Origin: Albimonas donghaensis
GTDB lineage: Bacteria > Pseudomonadota > Alphaproteobacteria > Rhodobacterales > Rhodobacteraceae
Reading direction: 5' to 3'
NCBI RefSeq assembly: GCF_900106695.1
Contig: NZ_FNMZ01000001.1
Span: forward strand, 62,001-126,000
Length of the DNA: 64,000 bases
The position numbers and the translations under genes were made by a program. Under the pieces are notes generated by a model. It saw only the letters and a list, made by a program, of their open reading frames with translations, ran no database searches and was not told the origin of the DNA. Below are positions 56,243-64,000 of the stretch, piece by piece. Positions within the stretch are counted from its first letter, which is position 1. Each line of letters opens with the position of its first letter.

Positions 56243-56950
56243 TCAGAACAGGGTCATCAGGCGGACATGGTCGTTGAGCGGCTCGGGCGCGCCCTCGTAG
56301 ACCACCGCGCCGGTCTTGATGACCATGGCCCGGTCGGCCACGGGCAGGGACAGCTTCACGTTCTGCTCCACCATCAGGATCGAGGCGCCGAGGTCGCGGT
56401 TGATGGTCTTGATCGCCTCCATCACCCGCTCCACCAGGTTGGGCGCCAGCCCGATGGAGGGCTCGTCGAGGATCAGAACCCGCGGCCCGTGCATCAGCGC
56501 CATGCCGATGGCCAGCATCTGCTGCTGCCCGCCCGAGAAGGTGCCCGCCACCTGGCCCGCACGCTCCTTGAGGATGGGGAAGAGTGAGAACACCTGCTCC
56601 AGCCGCTCCCGCGTCCTGGCGGCGTCGGTCTCCGAGAACGCGCCCAGCTCCAGATTGTCCCGCACGGTCAGCGTCTTGAAGATGCCGTGGCCCTGCGGGA
56701 CATAGGCGATGCCGTCGGCCACGTTGGCGGCGGGCGTGCGGCCGGAGATGTCGGCGCCCTCCAGCAGCACCTGTCCCTCCATCGGCCGGATCAGGCCGAA
56801 GATGGTGGACATGAGCGTGGTCTTGCCGGCGCCGTTATGGCCGAGCACCAGCAGGATCTCGCCGGCGTTCAGCGCCAGGTCCACGCCGTGCACGGCCCGT
56901 TTCTTGCCATAGCCGGAGACGAGAGCGCGGGTTTCGAGGATGGCGGTCAT
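56243..56950 (-). CDS. Liv-type ABC ATPase (LivF-like)
   Basis: A 235-residue ATPase of the branched-chain amino-acid transporter group: Walker A GHNGAGKTT, Q-loop YVPQGHGIFKTLTVRDNL, signature FSGGQQQML, Walker B VLILDEPSIGLAP and switch VEQNV. LivF features include the GLIRPMEG segment. Overlaps the LivMG-type gene by ATGA. The operon may carry amides, urea or aromatic acids rather than amino acids. Confidence 0.92.
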   Translation of the reverse strand: MTAILETRALVSGYGKKRAVHGVDLALNAGEILLVLGHNGAGKTTLMSTIFGLIRPMEGQVLLEGADISGRTPAANVADGIAYVPQGHGIFKTLTVRDNLELGAFSETDAARTRERLEQVFSLFPILKERAGQVAGTFSGGQQQMLAIGMALMHGPRVLILDEPSIGLAPNLVERVMEAIKTINRDLGASILMVEQNVKLSLPVADRAMVIKTGAVVYEGAPEPLNDHVRLMTLF

Positions 56951-58650
56951 TTGAAATACCTCGCGGCCAGCTCGGGGTCGTTCATCAGGGCTTCCGGCGT
57001 GCCGGTCGCCATGGCGCGGCCCTCGTCGAGGAAATAGACCGTGTCGCAGAGCTCTTTGATGACATCGAGATTGTGCTCGATGATGCAGACGGTCTTTCCG
57101 TTGGCCGCGAGCTTGCGGATCACCGGGAAGATCTCCTGCAAGGTGGTCTGGTCGAGCCCGGACATGGGCTCGTCGAACAGCAGCACCTCGGCGCCGGTGG
57201 CCAGCAGGCGGGCGACGACGAGCAGCTTCTCCTCGGCGTAGGACAGGTCCTCGGCGGTTTCGTGGGCCTTCTTGTCCAGCTCCACGAAGCGCAGGATCTC
57301 CATGGCGCGGGCGGCGTTGGCGCGCTCCTCCTCCCGCACCTTCAGCGGGCGCAGGAAGACGGAGGCGAGGCTGTCGCCGGACTGGCGGGGCAGGGCGACG
57401 ACGACGTTCTCGATCACCGTCATCTTGGTGAAGAGCCGCAGGTCCTGGAAGGACCGGGCGACGCCGGCGCCGACCAGCTCATGCGGCTTCTTCGCGCCGA
57501 TGGCCTTGCCGTGCAGCCGGATTTCGCCGGCGGTGGGGCGCAGGAACCCCGTGAGCAGGTTGAAGGCGGTGGTCTTGCCGGCGCCGTTGGGGCCCAGCAG
57601 GCCGGTGATGCGCCCCTTCTTCAGCTCGATGGAGAAGTCGGAGATCGCGGTGATGCCCCCGAAGGTCTTCTTCAGCGCGCGGCCTTCCAGCGTGACCGAG
57701 CCGGGCTCTCCCGCGCCGCCCTCGAACAGGGCCTCGGCGTCGCCCTTGCCGCCCTCCGCGTCCACGGGCACGAACATCGCCTTCTTGCCCCGCGGTTCCG
57801 GCAGCAGGCCCTCGGGCCGGAAGCGCAGGATCACCATCAGCACCAGGCCATAGGCGATCAGGCGCAGCTTGTCGGCGATGTCCACGGGCAGGGGGGCGAA
57901 TTTCAGCGCCTCGGGCAGGATCACCAGGATCGCGGCCCCGAGGATCGAGCCCCAGAGGTTCCCGGCCCCGCCCAGGATCACCATGGCGAGAATGTAGATG
58001 GTTTCGTCGATGGTGAAGCTGTCGGCGCCGACATAGGTGAAGTAGCGGGCGAAGAGCGAGCCCGCCACGGCGGCCAGCCCGGCGGAGACCGCGAAGACCG
58101 TGACCTTCATGTAGAGGATGTTCTTACCCACCGCCTGGGCCGCGGCCTCGTTCTCGCGCATGGCGCGCAGGGCCCGGCCGAAGGGGGACCGGGTCAGGCG
58201 CCGGCACACCCAGAAGCAGGCGACGGCGGCGATGGCGGCCACCACCAGGAAGGATCCGGGCGTGTCGATGCGGATCCCGAAGAAGGTGTATTGCGGGATG
58301 CCGGAGATGCCGTCGGTGCCGCCGGTCAGCCCCTTCCAGTTCAGCGCCACCTGAAGGACGATGATCTGGAGGGCGAGCGAGACCACCACCAGGTAGTGGC
58401 CCGAGACCCGCAGCGCGGGAATGGCGATCAGCGCCGACATGACCGCGGCCACGACGACCGACATGATCAGCGGGATCGGGAAGGGCAGGCCCAGCGTGCC
58501 GGCCCCGATGGCGGTGGCGTAGGCGCCCAGCGCATAGAGCGCGGCCTGGGACAGGGCGAACAGGCCGCCGAAGCCGACCAGCAGGTTGAACGAGGTCGCG
58601 AGGATCGAATAGAGGCAGAACATCGCGAGGACGTGGAGGACGTATTCCAT
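56947..58650 (-). CDS. Fused Liv-type permease and ATPase (LivM-LivG-like)
   Basis: A 567-residue fusion. Residues about 1-290 form a LivM-like permease (FGGLFALSQAALYALGAYAT, ALRAMRENEAAAQAVGKNIL). A short linker leads to a LivG-like ATPase (about 325-567) with Walker A GPNGAGKTT, Q-loop FQDLRLFTKMTVIENV, a signature of LSYAEEKLL (divergent, usual for this group), Walker B VLLFDEPMSGLD, and EHNLDVI. The fusion fixes one permease half to one ATPase. Known in other Liv systems. Confidence 0.92.
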   Translation of the reverse strand: MEYVLHVLAMFCLYSILATSFNLLVGFGGLFALSQAALYALGAYATAIGAGTLGLPFPIPLIMSVVVAAVMSALIAIPALRVSGHYLVVVSLALQIIVLQVALNWKGLTGGTDGISGIPQYTFFGIRIDTPGSFLVVAAIAAVACFWVCRRLTRSPFGRALRAMRENEAAAQAVGKNILYMKVTVFAVSAGLAAVAGSLFARYFTYVGADSFTIDETIYILAMVILGGAGNLWGSILGAAILVILPEALKFAPLPVDIADKLRLIAYGLVLMVILRFRPEGLLPEPRGKKAMFVPVDAEGGKGDAEALFEGGAGEPGSVTLEGRALKKTFGGITAISDFSIELKKGRITGLLGPNGAGKTTAFNLLTGFLRPTAGEIRLHGKAIGAKKPHELVGAGVARSFQDLRLFTKMTVIENVVVALPRQSGDSLASVFLRPLKVREEERANAARAMEILRFVELDKKAHETAEDLSYAEEKLLVVARLLATGAEVLLFDEPMSGLDQTTLQEIFPVIRKLAANGKTVCIIEHNLDVIKELCDTVYFLDEGRAMATGTPEALMNDPELAARYFK

Positions 58651-58663
58651 GCTTCCAGCTCCC

Positions 58664-59530
58664 TCAGCGCCGCGCCATCGAGAACAGGCCCTCGGGCCTG
58701 ATCAGGATCATCGCGTAAAGCACCACGAAGGCGATGGACTGCTGCCACTCGGTCGGGATCTGCCAGAGCCCGAGGCTCTCGACCAGGCCCAGCAGCATCC
58801 CCCCGGCGGCGGCGCCGCGGAGCGAGCCGACGCCCCCCACGATCACCGCCACGAAGCCCATGAAGACGGCGGCGAAGCCCATATGGGTCGAGGCGCCGTC
58901 CTTGAGCAGGATCAGCGTGGCCGGCACGGCCGAGAGCATCGAGCCGATGGCGAAGACCAGCAGCGTGATCTTGAAGGTGTCGATGCCGATGATCCGCGCC
59001 ATGTCCGGGTCATCGGTCATCGCCAGGATCGCCTTGCCGTAGCGGGTGCGCCGCAGGAACAGCGCCAGCCCGCCGGCGAGGATCACGAAGGAGCCGACCT
59101 GCCACAGGTGGATCGAGGTGAAGAACACCGGCCCGAGGAAATAGATGCCGTAATCCAGGTCCACGACCCGGACGCCGGTGCCGAAGAGGATGCCCACCAG
59201 GTTCTCCAGCACGATATAGAGCCCCAGCGACGCGATCAGCGGCGCCAGCGGCGGCGCGCGGTTGACCTCCAGCGGGCGATACAGCGCGAGGTAGCTCAGC
59301 AGCCCCAGCCCCACCGCGCAGGCGATGGCGGCGATCAGGCCCAGCCAGATCGGCAGGCCGAGCCCGCCCGAAACCCCCCAGGCCACATAGGCGGCGAAGG
59401 TGAAGACCGGACCGTAGGCGAAATGCACGATGCGGGTGGTGGCGAAGATCAGTCCGAACCCGACGCCCAGCAGCGCGTAATGCGCGCCGTTGATGACGCC
59501 GTTGACGAACAGTTGCAGCAGCAGGTCCAT
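58664..59530 (-). CDS. Liv-type ABC permease (LivH-like)
   Basis: A 288-residue inner-membrane permease with about eight hydrophobic segments: LFVNGVINGAHYALLGVGFG, TRIVHFAYGPVFTFAAYVAW, TRYGKAILAMTDDPDMARII and GFVAVIVGGVGSLRGAAAGG are LivH hallmarks. Lies 13 bp upstream of the LivMG-type gene. The 277-bp gap to the binding-protein gene contains a G-run tract and a hairpin. Confidence 0.92.
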   Translation of the reverse strand: MDLLLQLFVNGVINGAHYALLGVGFGLIFATTRIVHFAYGPVFTFAAYVAWGVSGGLGLPIWLGLIAAIACAVGLGLLSYLALYRPLEVNRAPPLAPLIASLGLYIVLENLVGILFGTGVRVVDLDYGIYFLGPVFFTSIHLWQVGSFVILAGGLALFLRRTRYGKAILAMTDDPDMARIIGIDTFKITLLVFAIGSMLSAVPATLILLKDGASTHMGFAAVFMGFVAVIVGGVGSLRGAAAGGMLLGLVESLGLWQIPTEWQQSIAFVVLYAMILIRPEGLFSMARR

Positions 59531-59553
59531 GCGGGGAAGGCCTTCCGGAGATC

Positions 59554-59608
59554 GGGTCGGGGGTGGAGCGGGTCGGGGCGGGCCGGGTTGGGTCGGGCCG
59601 GGTTGGGG
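59554..59608 (+). repeat. G-run-rich tract (possible G-quadruplex) upstream of livH-like gene
   Basis: Ten runs of three or more G occur in 55 bp, mostly spaced by TC, CC or TT. A 16-bp unit GGGTCGGGCCGGGTTG is partly duplicated. On the template strand for the liv operon this could fold as a G-quadruplex and slow transcription between the binding-protein and permease genes. Confidence 0.55.
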
Positions 59609-59750
59609 ACGCGCGCGGTCAGGCCGCGCGGCGTCGGCAAGCGGCGCGAAGGCGCCCGGTCGGGGGAAGCAGGGGCGCCGGCGTCGCGTCGCGCGGGACG
59701 CGGCGTTCGGGGCCGGAGCCTAAGCCGGGGCCGGAGCCGGGGGGGACTGC

Positions 59751-59779
59751 GGAAGGGGCGCTCGGGGGGCGCCCCTTCC
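59751..59779 (-). terminator. 10-bp hairpin after the binding-protein gene
   Basis: GGAAGGGGCG (59751-59760) pairs perfectly with CGCCCCTTCC (59770-59779). It starts 28 bp beyond the stop of the binding-protein gene in transcription direction. Probably a partial terminator or mRNA stabiliser that raises binding protein over the membrane subunits. Confidence 0.55.
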
Positions 59780-59807
59780 CTCCCGGATTTCCGGCGTGGG
59801 GTCCGGA

Positions 59808-60977
59808 TCAGTCGCGGGAGATGTACTTGACGAACTGGCTCTCGCCGCCCTCGACCTTGAACAGGGCCACGCGCTTCTTGGCGACGCCGTTGTCCTGATA
59901 GGTCATCTCGCCGCCATAGACCGACTTGAAGGTCGGGTTGGCCTTGATCTCGGCCGACAGCTTGTCGCCCTTCCAGTAGTCGCCGCCCTTGGCCCGGGCG
60001 CGCTTGATGGCCTCGGCGAGCACGTAGACGTCCTCGTAGTAGTTGGCCGCGTAGAACTCCGGAGCCTCGCCGTAGCGCTCTTCGTAGCCGGCGGCGAAGG
60101 ACTTGGCCCAGTCATCCGACGGGGTGAAGTAGTCGGAGGTGTACTCGTAGCCCTCGGAATACTTGCCGGCCACCGACTGGATGTCCTGGTTGTACTCGAT
60201 GCCGATGATCGGCGCCTTCACGCCGAACTCGCGCAGCCGCTTCAGGGCCAGCCCCGGATCGGGAGAGAACAGCCACAGCGCCACCCAGTCGGGCTTCGAG
60301 GCGCGGATCTTGGCGACCTGGGTGTCGATGTTGGCGGCGCCGACCTCCATGTATTCGGTCGCCCCGATGGAGCCGCCGCCATCCTTCCACATCGGGTCGA
60401 CGGCGTTGACGATGCTTTCGCCCGCGTCCGACTTCCACGCGATCTGGGCCATCTTCTCCAGCCCCAGATCCCTGGCATGAGCCGCCGCCGCGGCGCCCAG
60501 ATCGGCGGCGAGCGAGCGGTTGTGGAACAGGTGCTTGGAGGCCCCGATCAGCGCCGCCGAGACGCCGCCGCCGTTGAGCAGCAGGATGCCCTTTTCGTCG
60601 GCGATCGGCGCGATGGCCAGCGTCGGCGGGGAGAACGAGGTCAGCACCGCCTGCACGCCGTGAATGTTGATCAGGCGGGTCATCGCCGACACGCCTTCCT
60701 TGGCGACGCCGGACTTGTGGTCCTCGATGATGGCTTCCATCGGGATGCCGTCGATGCCGCCGGCGGCGTTGATCTCCTCGACCGCCTGCAGGACCGCCTG
60801 GCTCATCACCTTGCCATACCAGTCGGCCTTGCCGGACATGGCGAGGATGGCGCCGAAGCGGAAGACCTCGGGGTCGTTGGGGGCGTCGGCGGCGCGGGCG
60901 GCGTGCGGGGCGGCGGAGAGGCCGCCGAGCGTCAGGGCGCCCGCGGCCAGCCAGGACATGACTGAGCGTCGTTTCAT
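59808..60977 (-). CDS. Liv-type periplasmic binding protein
   Basis: A 389-residue periplasmic protein with a signal (MKRRSVMSWLAAGALTLGGL, Arg-Arg compatible with Tat). Family features are FGAILAMSGKADWYGKVMSQ, AVEEINAAGGIDGIPMEAII, GVSAMTRLINIHGVQAVLTS and ALKRLREFGVKAPIIGIEYN. It captures the substrate for the LivH/LivMG/LivF complex. First gene of the operon; an IclR-type palindrome lies 53 bp upstream. Ligand unknown; the cyclase-family hydrolase in the operon hints at an amide. Confidence 0.9.
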   Translation of the reverse strand: MKRRSVMSWLAAGALTLGGLSAAPHAARAADAPNDPEVFRFGAILAMSGKADWYGKVMSQAVLQAVEEINAAGGIDGIPMEAIIEDHKSGVAKEGVSAMTRLINIHGVQAVLTSFSPPTLAIAPIADEKGILLLNGGGVSAALIGASKHLFHNRSLAADLGAAAAAHARDLGLEKMAQIAWKSDAGESIVNAVDPMWKDGGGSIGATEYMEVGAANIDTQVAKIRASKPDWVALWLFSPDPGLALKRLREFGVKAPIIGIEYNQDIQSVAGKYSEGYEYTSDYFTPSDDWAKSFAAGYEERYGEAPEFYAANYYEDVYVLAEAIKRARAKGGDYWKGDKLSAEIKANPTFKSVYGGEMTYQDNGVAKKRVALFKVEGGESQFVKYISRD

Positions 60978-61029
60978 CGGTGATCCTCCCTGTCGGGCCG
61001 TCTGCGGCGGCCCCTGTCTGTCCGTATGT

Positions 61030-61043
61030 CGGACAATTGTCCG
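61030..61043. promoter_or_regulatory. 14-bp perfect palindrome, candidate IclR operator
   Basis: CGGACAATTGTCCG is fully self-complementary and is flanked by TATG and CATA. It lies between the IclR gene and the binding-protein start of the ABC operon, in the expected operator position for the adjacent regulator. Confidence 0.6.
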
Positions 61044-61171
61044 CATATCAGGGCGCATCCGGGCGGGGGGAGTCAACAGGAGATTTGCGCCCGCGCGCCC
61101 CTGGCAGGTTCCTGGCAGGCCCCTGAGAGACCCGCGACGCGCGTCCGCGCGCGGCGCCGAACCGCCGCGCC

Positions 61172-61972
61172 CTACCAGTCCATGCTGGCGGAAAGCTCCG
61201 GGGATATCTTGCGCAGAGCGGGGATCAGCGTGTCGCGCAACCGCGCAGGCTCGGCCCGGGCGGAGGAGACCGAGGCCGCCAGCCCCGCCACCACCCGGCC
61301 CCCGCGCCCCAGAATCGGCACGGCGCAGGAGCGGATGCCGATCTGCATCTCCTCGTCGATCAGGGCGCATTCCTCGGCCCGCACCCGGTCCAGTTCGGCG
61401 CGCAGGGCGGCGGGATCGACCAAGGTGCGCGGGGTCATCGCCGGCGGGGGATGGGCGTCCAGCCAGCGGTCCAGCGCGTCCGGCGACAGCCGCGCCAGCA
61501 GCACCCGCCCCACGGCCGAGCAGGCGGCGGGCAGGCGCGCGCCCACCGCCAGCCGCTCGGCGTAGATGCGGCGGACCTCGACGCGCGCGACATAGACCAC
61601 GTCGCCCCCGTCCAGCACGCCGATAGAGACGGTCTCGTCCATCTCCTCGCTCAGCCGGCGCAAAAGGGCGGCGGAGGCGTCCCCCAGCCCCAGCCGTTCG
61701 AGATAGCCGTTGGAGAAGTTCAGGACCTTGGGCGTCAGCCAGAACCGCTTGCCGTCCGTATCCGCGAAGCCCCGCCCGCGCAGGGTCAGCAGCAGCCGCC
61801 GCGCGGTGCCGCGGCTCAGCCCGACGGCGGCGGCGACCTCGGTCAGGGTCAACCGGCCGCGGCGGTCGTCATGCGAGGCGTCGGCGAGCGCGCCCAGCAC
61901 CTCCAGCCCGCGGGCCAGCGCCTCCACATGGTCGGGGTCTCGCCGTTTGGCGGGCGCCGCTTCGTCCTGCAA
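61172..61972 (-). CDS. IclR-family transcriptional regulator 2
   Basis: A regulator of about 266 residues. The N-terminal winged HTH has RLTLTEVAAAVGLSRGTARR and GFADTDGKRFWLTPKVLNFS. The effector domain has VYVARVEVRRIYAERLAVGA, PAACSAVGRVLLARL and EMQIGIRSCAVPILGRGGRV. The layout resembles PcaR/PobR-type regulators of aromatic catabolism. No ATG fits; TTG 61972 with GGGAGG upstream is the best start. Same strand as the ABC operon it probably controls. Confidence 0.85.
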   Translation of the reverse strand: MQDEAAPAKRRDPDHVEALARGLEVLGALADASHDDRRGRLTLTEVAAAVGLSRGTARRLLLTLRGRGFADTDGKRFWLTPKVLNFSNGYLERLGLGDASAALLRRLSEEMDETVSIGVLDGGDVVYVARVEVRRIYAERLAVGARLPAACSAVGRVLLARLSPDALDRWLDAHPPPAMTPRTLVDPAALRAELDRVRAEECALIDEEMQIGIRSCAVPILGRGGRVVAGLAASVSSARAEPARLRDTLIPALRKISPELSASMDW

Positions 61973-62065
61973 GCCGTTGATCCTCCCTCGCAAACACAAA
62001 CCGCCCGCGCCTGGGGACAGGCGCGGGCGGAGGAAGGCTAGCGAGCCGTGACGCGCGCGGCAAGC

Positions 62066-62080
62066 GTCCGCATCGCGGAC
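62066..62080. promoter_or_regulatory. Inverted repeat upstream of the IclR gene, possible second operator or terminator
   Basis: GTCCGC-ATC-GCGGAC has 6-bp arms. It resembles the half-sites of the palindrome at 61030 (TCCGCAT, GGACAA) and lies upstream of the IclR gene and 28 bp downstream of the M20 peptidase stop. Could be an autoregulatory site or a transcript end. Confidence 0.35.
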
Positions 62081-62107
62081 AACCGCCCGATCAGGCCGGG
62101 GCCGGGC

Positions 62108-63226
62108 TCATTTCAGGGTGGCGAGCATCCCGGCCATGACCTTGCCGCGCAGGGCCAGCGTGGGGACGATGAGATGCTCCGACAGCGTGTGCATCAGGTC
62201 GCCCTCCACCCCCAGCCCGTCCAGGGTCGGCACGCCCATGGCGCCGGTGAAATTGCCGTCCGAACCGCCGCCCGAGCTTTCGTGCCGGAACGCCATGCCC
62301 ACGTCCTTGTGGAAGGCCTCGGCCATCTCCATCATCCGGAAGGTCTCGCCGCTCGGCTCCCATACCGGGCGGGTGACGTTGCGCTCCACCGTGAATTCGT
62401 TGGTGTTGAGCGCCAGCATCGCCTCCACCCCCTTGTCGAGATCCTCCTGCCGCTTGGCCATGGAGAGCACCTCGGCCTGGGCCTCGGACGACACGCAGTT
62501 GACCCACTGGCCGGCCTTCAGGACCGAAACCGAGAAGGTGCAGTCGGAGGTGGTCATGTCCTCGATCTGCTCGATGCGCTTGATCATCTCGCGGATCGCG
62601 GACTTGCCCTCCGACAGGCGCGCGCCGGCATGGGCGGGGCGGCCGACCGTGGCGATCTTGAAGCGCGCGATGGCGTAGCGGCCCGAGGTGACGCCGCCGC
62701 CGGAGCGGCCCGGCTCGGGCACCAGCACGTATTTGGCGCGGGCGGCCTCGGCCTCGATCAGGTCGCGGACCGACGGCGTGCCGATCTCCTCGTCCGGGGT
62801 GGCGAGGAAGGTGACGGGCAGCGGCGTCTCGATCCCCGCGGCCATCAGCTGGCGGATGGCCTCGACCGACAGGTAGGAGCCGCCCTTCATGTCGCAGATG
62901 CCGGGGCCGTAGGCCTTGTCGCCCTCGCGCCGGAAGGGGAGCTTTTCGAGCGTGCCGACCGGGTGGACGGTGTCGAAATGGCCCAGGATCAGGATGCCCG
63001 GCGCATTGGGCGTGGGGTGGGGAAAGCGGGCGCGGACGCTGTCGCCCAGGCCCATGCGGCCGGGGATGCGTTCGACCGTGGCGCCCATGACCGCGAAGTC
63101 GCGGCACAGGATGTCCATCATGCGGTTGACGGCGGCGGCGTCGAAAGTGGGGCTTTCGCATTCCACCCAGGGGCGCAGGCCGGCGAGCATCTGGTCCGCG
63201 TCGAAGGGCAGGGCGGAGATATCCAT
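62108..63226 (-). CDS. M20-family metallopeptidase (carboxypeptidase G2-like)
   Basis: A 372-residue zinc exopeptidase. GHFDTVHPVG provides the first metal-binding HxD, YGPGICDMKGG the bridging Asp, ATPDEEIG the catalytic Glu pair, VPEPG the next ligand region, and SEHLIVPTL the final His. No signal peptide, so probably cytoplasmic. Relatives remove C-terminal Glu or hydrolyse N-acyl amino acids. Located before a peptide-type ABC ATPase and near the amide-related ABC operon, so it may process an imported peptide or conjugate. Confidence 0.88.
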   Translation of the reverse strand: MDISALPFDADQMLAGLRPWVECESPTFDAAAVNRMMDILCRDFAVMGATVERIPGRMGLGDSVRARFPHPTPNAPGILILGHFDTVHPVGTLEKLPFRREGDKAYGPGICDMKGGSYLSVEAIRQLMAAGIETPLPVTFLATPDEEIGTPSVRDLIEAEAARAKYVLVPEPGRSGGGVTSGRYAIARFKIATVGRPAHAGARLSEGKSAIREMIKRIEQIEDMTTSDCTFSVSVLKAGQWVNCVSSEAQAEVLSMAKRQEDLDKGVEAMLALNTNEFTVERNVTRPVWEPSGETFRMMEMAEAFHKDVGMAFRHESSGGGSDGNFTGAMGVPTLDGLGVEGDLMHTLSEHLIVPTLALRGKVMAGMLATLK

Positions 63227-63343
63227 GGTTCTTGGTCCTTGTTGGTCGCGGGCCGGCCCCGATGGACGCGGGCCCCGTCAGTTCGCCGCCCCCCGCATGG
63301 CATGCGAGGGGCGGCGCGGGCCGGCCCGGGGGCCGGAAAAGAC

Positions 63344-63376
63344 GCGCGCCCGGGGCCGCGAAGGCCCGGGGCGCGC
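63344..63376 (-). terminator. GC-rich hairpin after the peptide ABC ATPase
   Basis: GCGCGCCC (63344-63351) and GGGCGCGC (63369-63376) are perfect 8-bp arms with a 17-nt loop. It begins 6 bp beyond the ATPase stop in transcription direction. No T-tract. Confidence 0.5.
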
Positions 63377-63381
63377 AGGGC

Positions 63382-64000
63382 TCAGCCCAAGGCGGGCTCG
63401 ACGCCGGCCACGGGGCGGAATGCGCCGAAATCCCAGTGTCGGCCGGGGGCGGCCTCGATCAGGGTGCGGGTGTAGTCGGTGCGCGGGTTGGCCAGAACCT
63501 CGCCGGCCGGCCCGTATTCCACCACCGCGCCGCGCTGCATCACCATGACATCGTCGCAGATCTGGGCGGCGACGCGAAGATCATGAGTGATGAACAGAAT
63601 GGCGATGCCCATGCGGCTCTGGATCTCGTCCAGCAGCTTGAGCACCTGGTCCTGCACCGACACGTCGAGCGCGGAGACCGCCTCATCCGCCACCAGCAGG
63701 TCCGGGTCCATGGCCAGCGCCCGGGCGATGGCGATGCGCTGGCGCTGCCCGCCCGAGAACTGGTGCGGGAAACGGTCCACGGCCGAAGCGGGCAGGCCCA
63801 CCAGCTCCAGCAGCTCCCGCGCCCGCTTCATGGCGTCGGCGCGCGAGACGCCGAAATTGGTCGGCCCCTCGATGATCGACTCGCCCACCTCGATGCGCGG
63901 GTTGAGCGACCGGAACGGGTCCTGGAAGACGATCTGCACGCGCTTGCGATGCGGCTTGAGCTGGGCCTGCGGGATGGTCGCGATCTCGGTCCCCGAAACC
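63382..64000 (-). CDS. Peptide-type ABC ATPase, C-terminal part (DppF/OppF-like), cut by window end
   Basis: The frame is open to the window edge, so the N-terminus with Walker A is missing. The visible 206 residues include Q-loop IVFQDPFRSLNPRIEVGESI, signature FSGGQRQRIAIARAL, Walker B LLVADEAVSALD (DEA rather than the usual DEP), switch THDLRVAAQI, and the YTRTLIEAAPG ending of oligopeptide ATPases. Probably the last gene of a second peptide-type importer whose other genes lie beyond the window. Confidence 0.85.
   Translation of the reverse strand, partial: VSGTEIATIPQAQLKPHRKRVQIVFQDPFRSLNPRIEVGESIIEGPTNFGVSRADAMKRARELLELVGLPASAVDRFPHQFSGGQRQRIAIARALAMDPDLLVADEAVSALDVSVQDQVLKLLDEIQSRMGIAILFITHDLRVAAQICDDVMVMQRGAVVEYGPAGEVLANPRTDYTRTLIEAAPGRHWDFGAFRPVAGVEPALG

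Overview
This window looks like chromosomal DNA from a very GC-rich alphaproteobacterium. The base composition, the dense 1-4 nt stop/start overlaps, and the abundance of ABC/TRAP uptake systems, arylsulfatases and class III CoA transferases are what one expects of a Rhodobacterales-like, probably marine or saline heterotroph; the lineage is an inference. I see no tRNA or rRNA gene, no intact insertion sequence, no phage gene and no CRISPR array. The window holds 57 protein genes; the first and last are cut by the window edges.

Layout, left end: a flavin monooxygenase (cut at its 5' end) faces an NmrA-type NAD(P)-binding protein, which is divergent from an AraC regulator. Next comes a ferric-reductase-like membrane protein paired with a Tat-exported intradiol-dioxygenase-like protein that appears to lack the tyrosine iron ligands. 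An Fe3+/polyamine-type ABC importer follows, with its ATPase gene facing its permease and binding-protein genes. At 9.5-15.8 kb lies a zinc-starvation operon: thioredoxin-reductase-like protein, COG0523 GTPase, small DUF6525-like protein, histidine-rich ZrgA, ABC ATPase, FtsX-type permease and two DUF3299 proteins. An AT-rich Zur-like palindrome lies upstream. A phosphonate-type ABC importer (phnDCE) is divergent from phnM, with a PhoB-box-like repeat between them.

Middle: two tandem arylsulfatases and a HAD phosphatase are followed by a tightly overlapping MoxR-DUF58-DUF4381-VWA-VWA/TPR-BatD module (20.1-31.4 kb). This is the most interesting block, because it suggests a MoxR/Bat chaperone machine dedicated to exported sulfatases. 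Then come a siderophore block (ferri-siderophore reductase, TonB-dependent receptor, RhtX-type MFS importer), a complete dipeptide-type ABC importer, a MarR-SDR pair and a periplasmic glucan protein (OpgD-like).

Right side: an Rrf2 regulator, then a probable catabolic operon (two acyl-CoA dehydrogenases, a CaiB-type CoA transferase and a DctPQM TRAP transporter) divergent from an IclR regulator, with a palindromic operator between. A lone flippase-like protein follows. The last block is a Liv-type ABC importer (binding protein, LivH, a LivM-LivG fusion, LivF) plus a cyclase-family hydrolase. It has a second IclR regulator and a 14-bp perfect palindrome at its promoter, then an M20 peptidase and the end of a peptide ABC ATPase.

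Most regulatory sites here were found by eye as inverted or direct repeats and are candidates only. Protein functions are read from motifs and neighbourhood, not from database searches.
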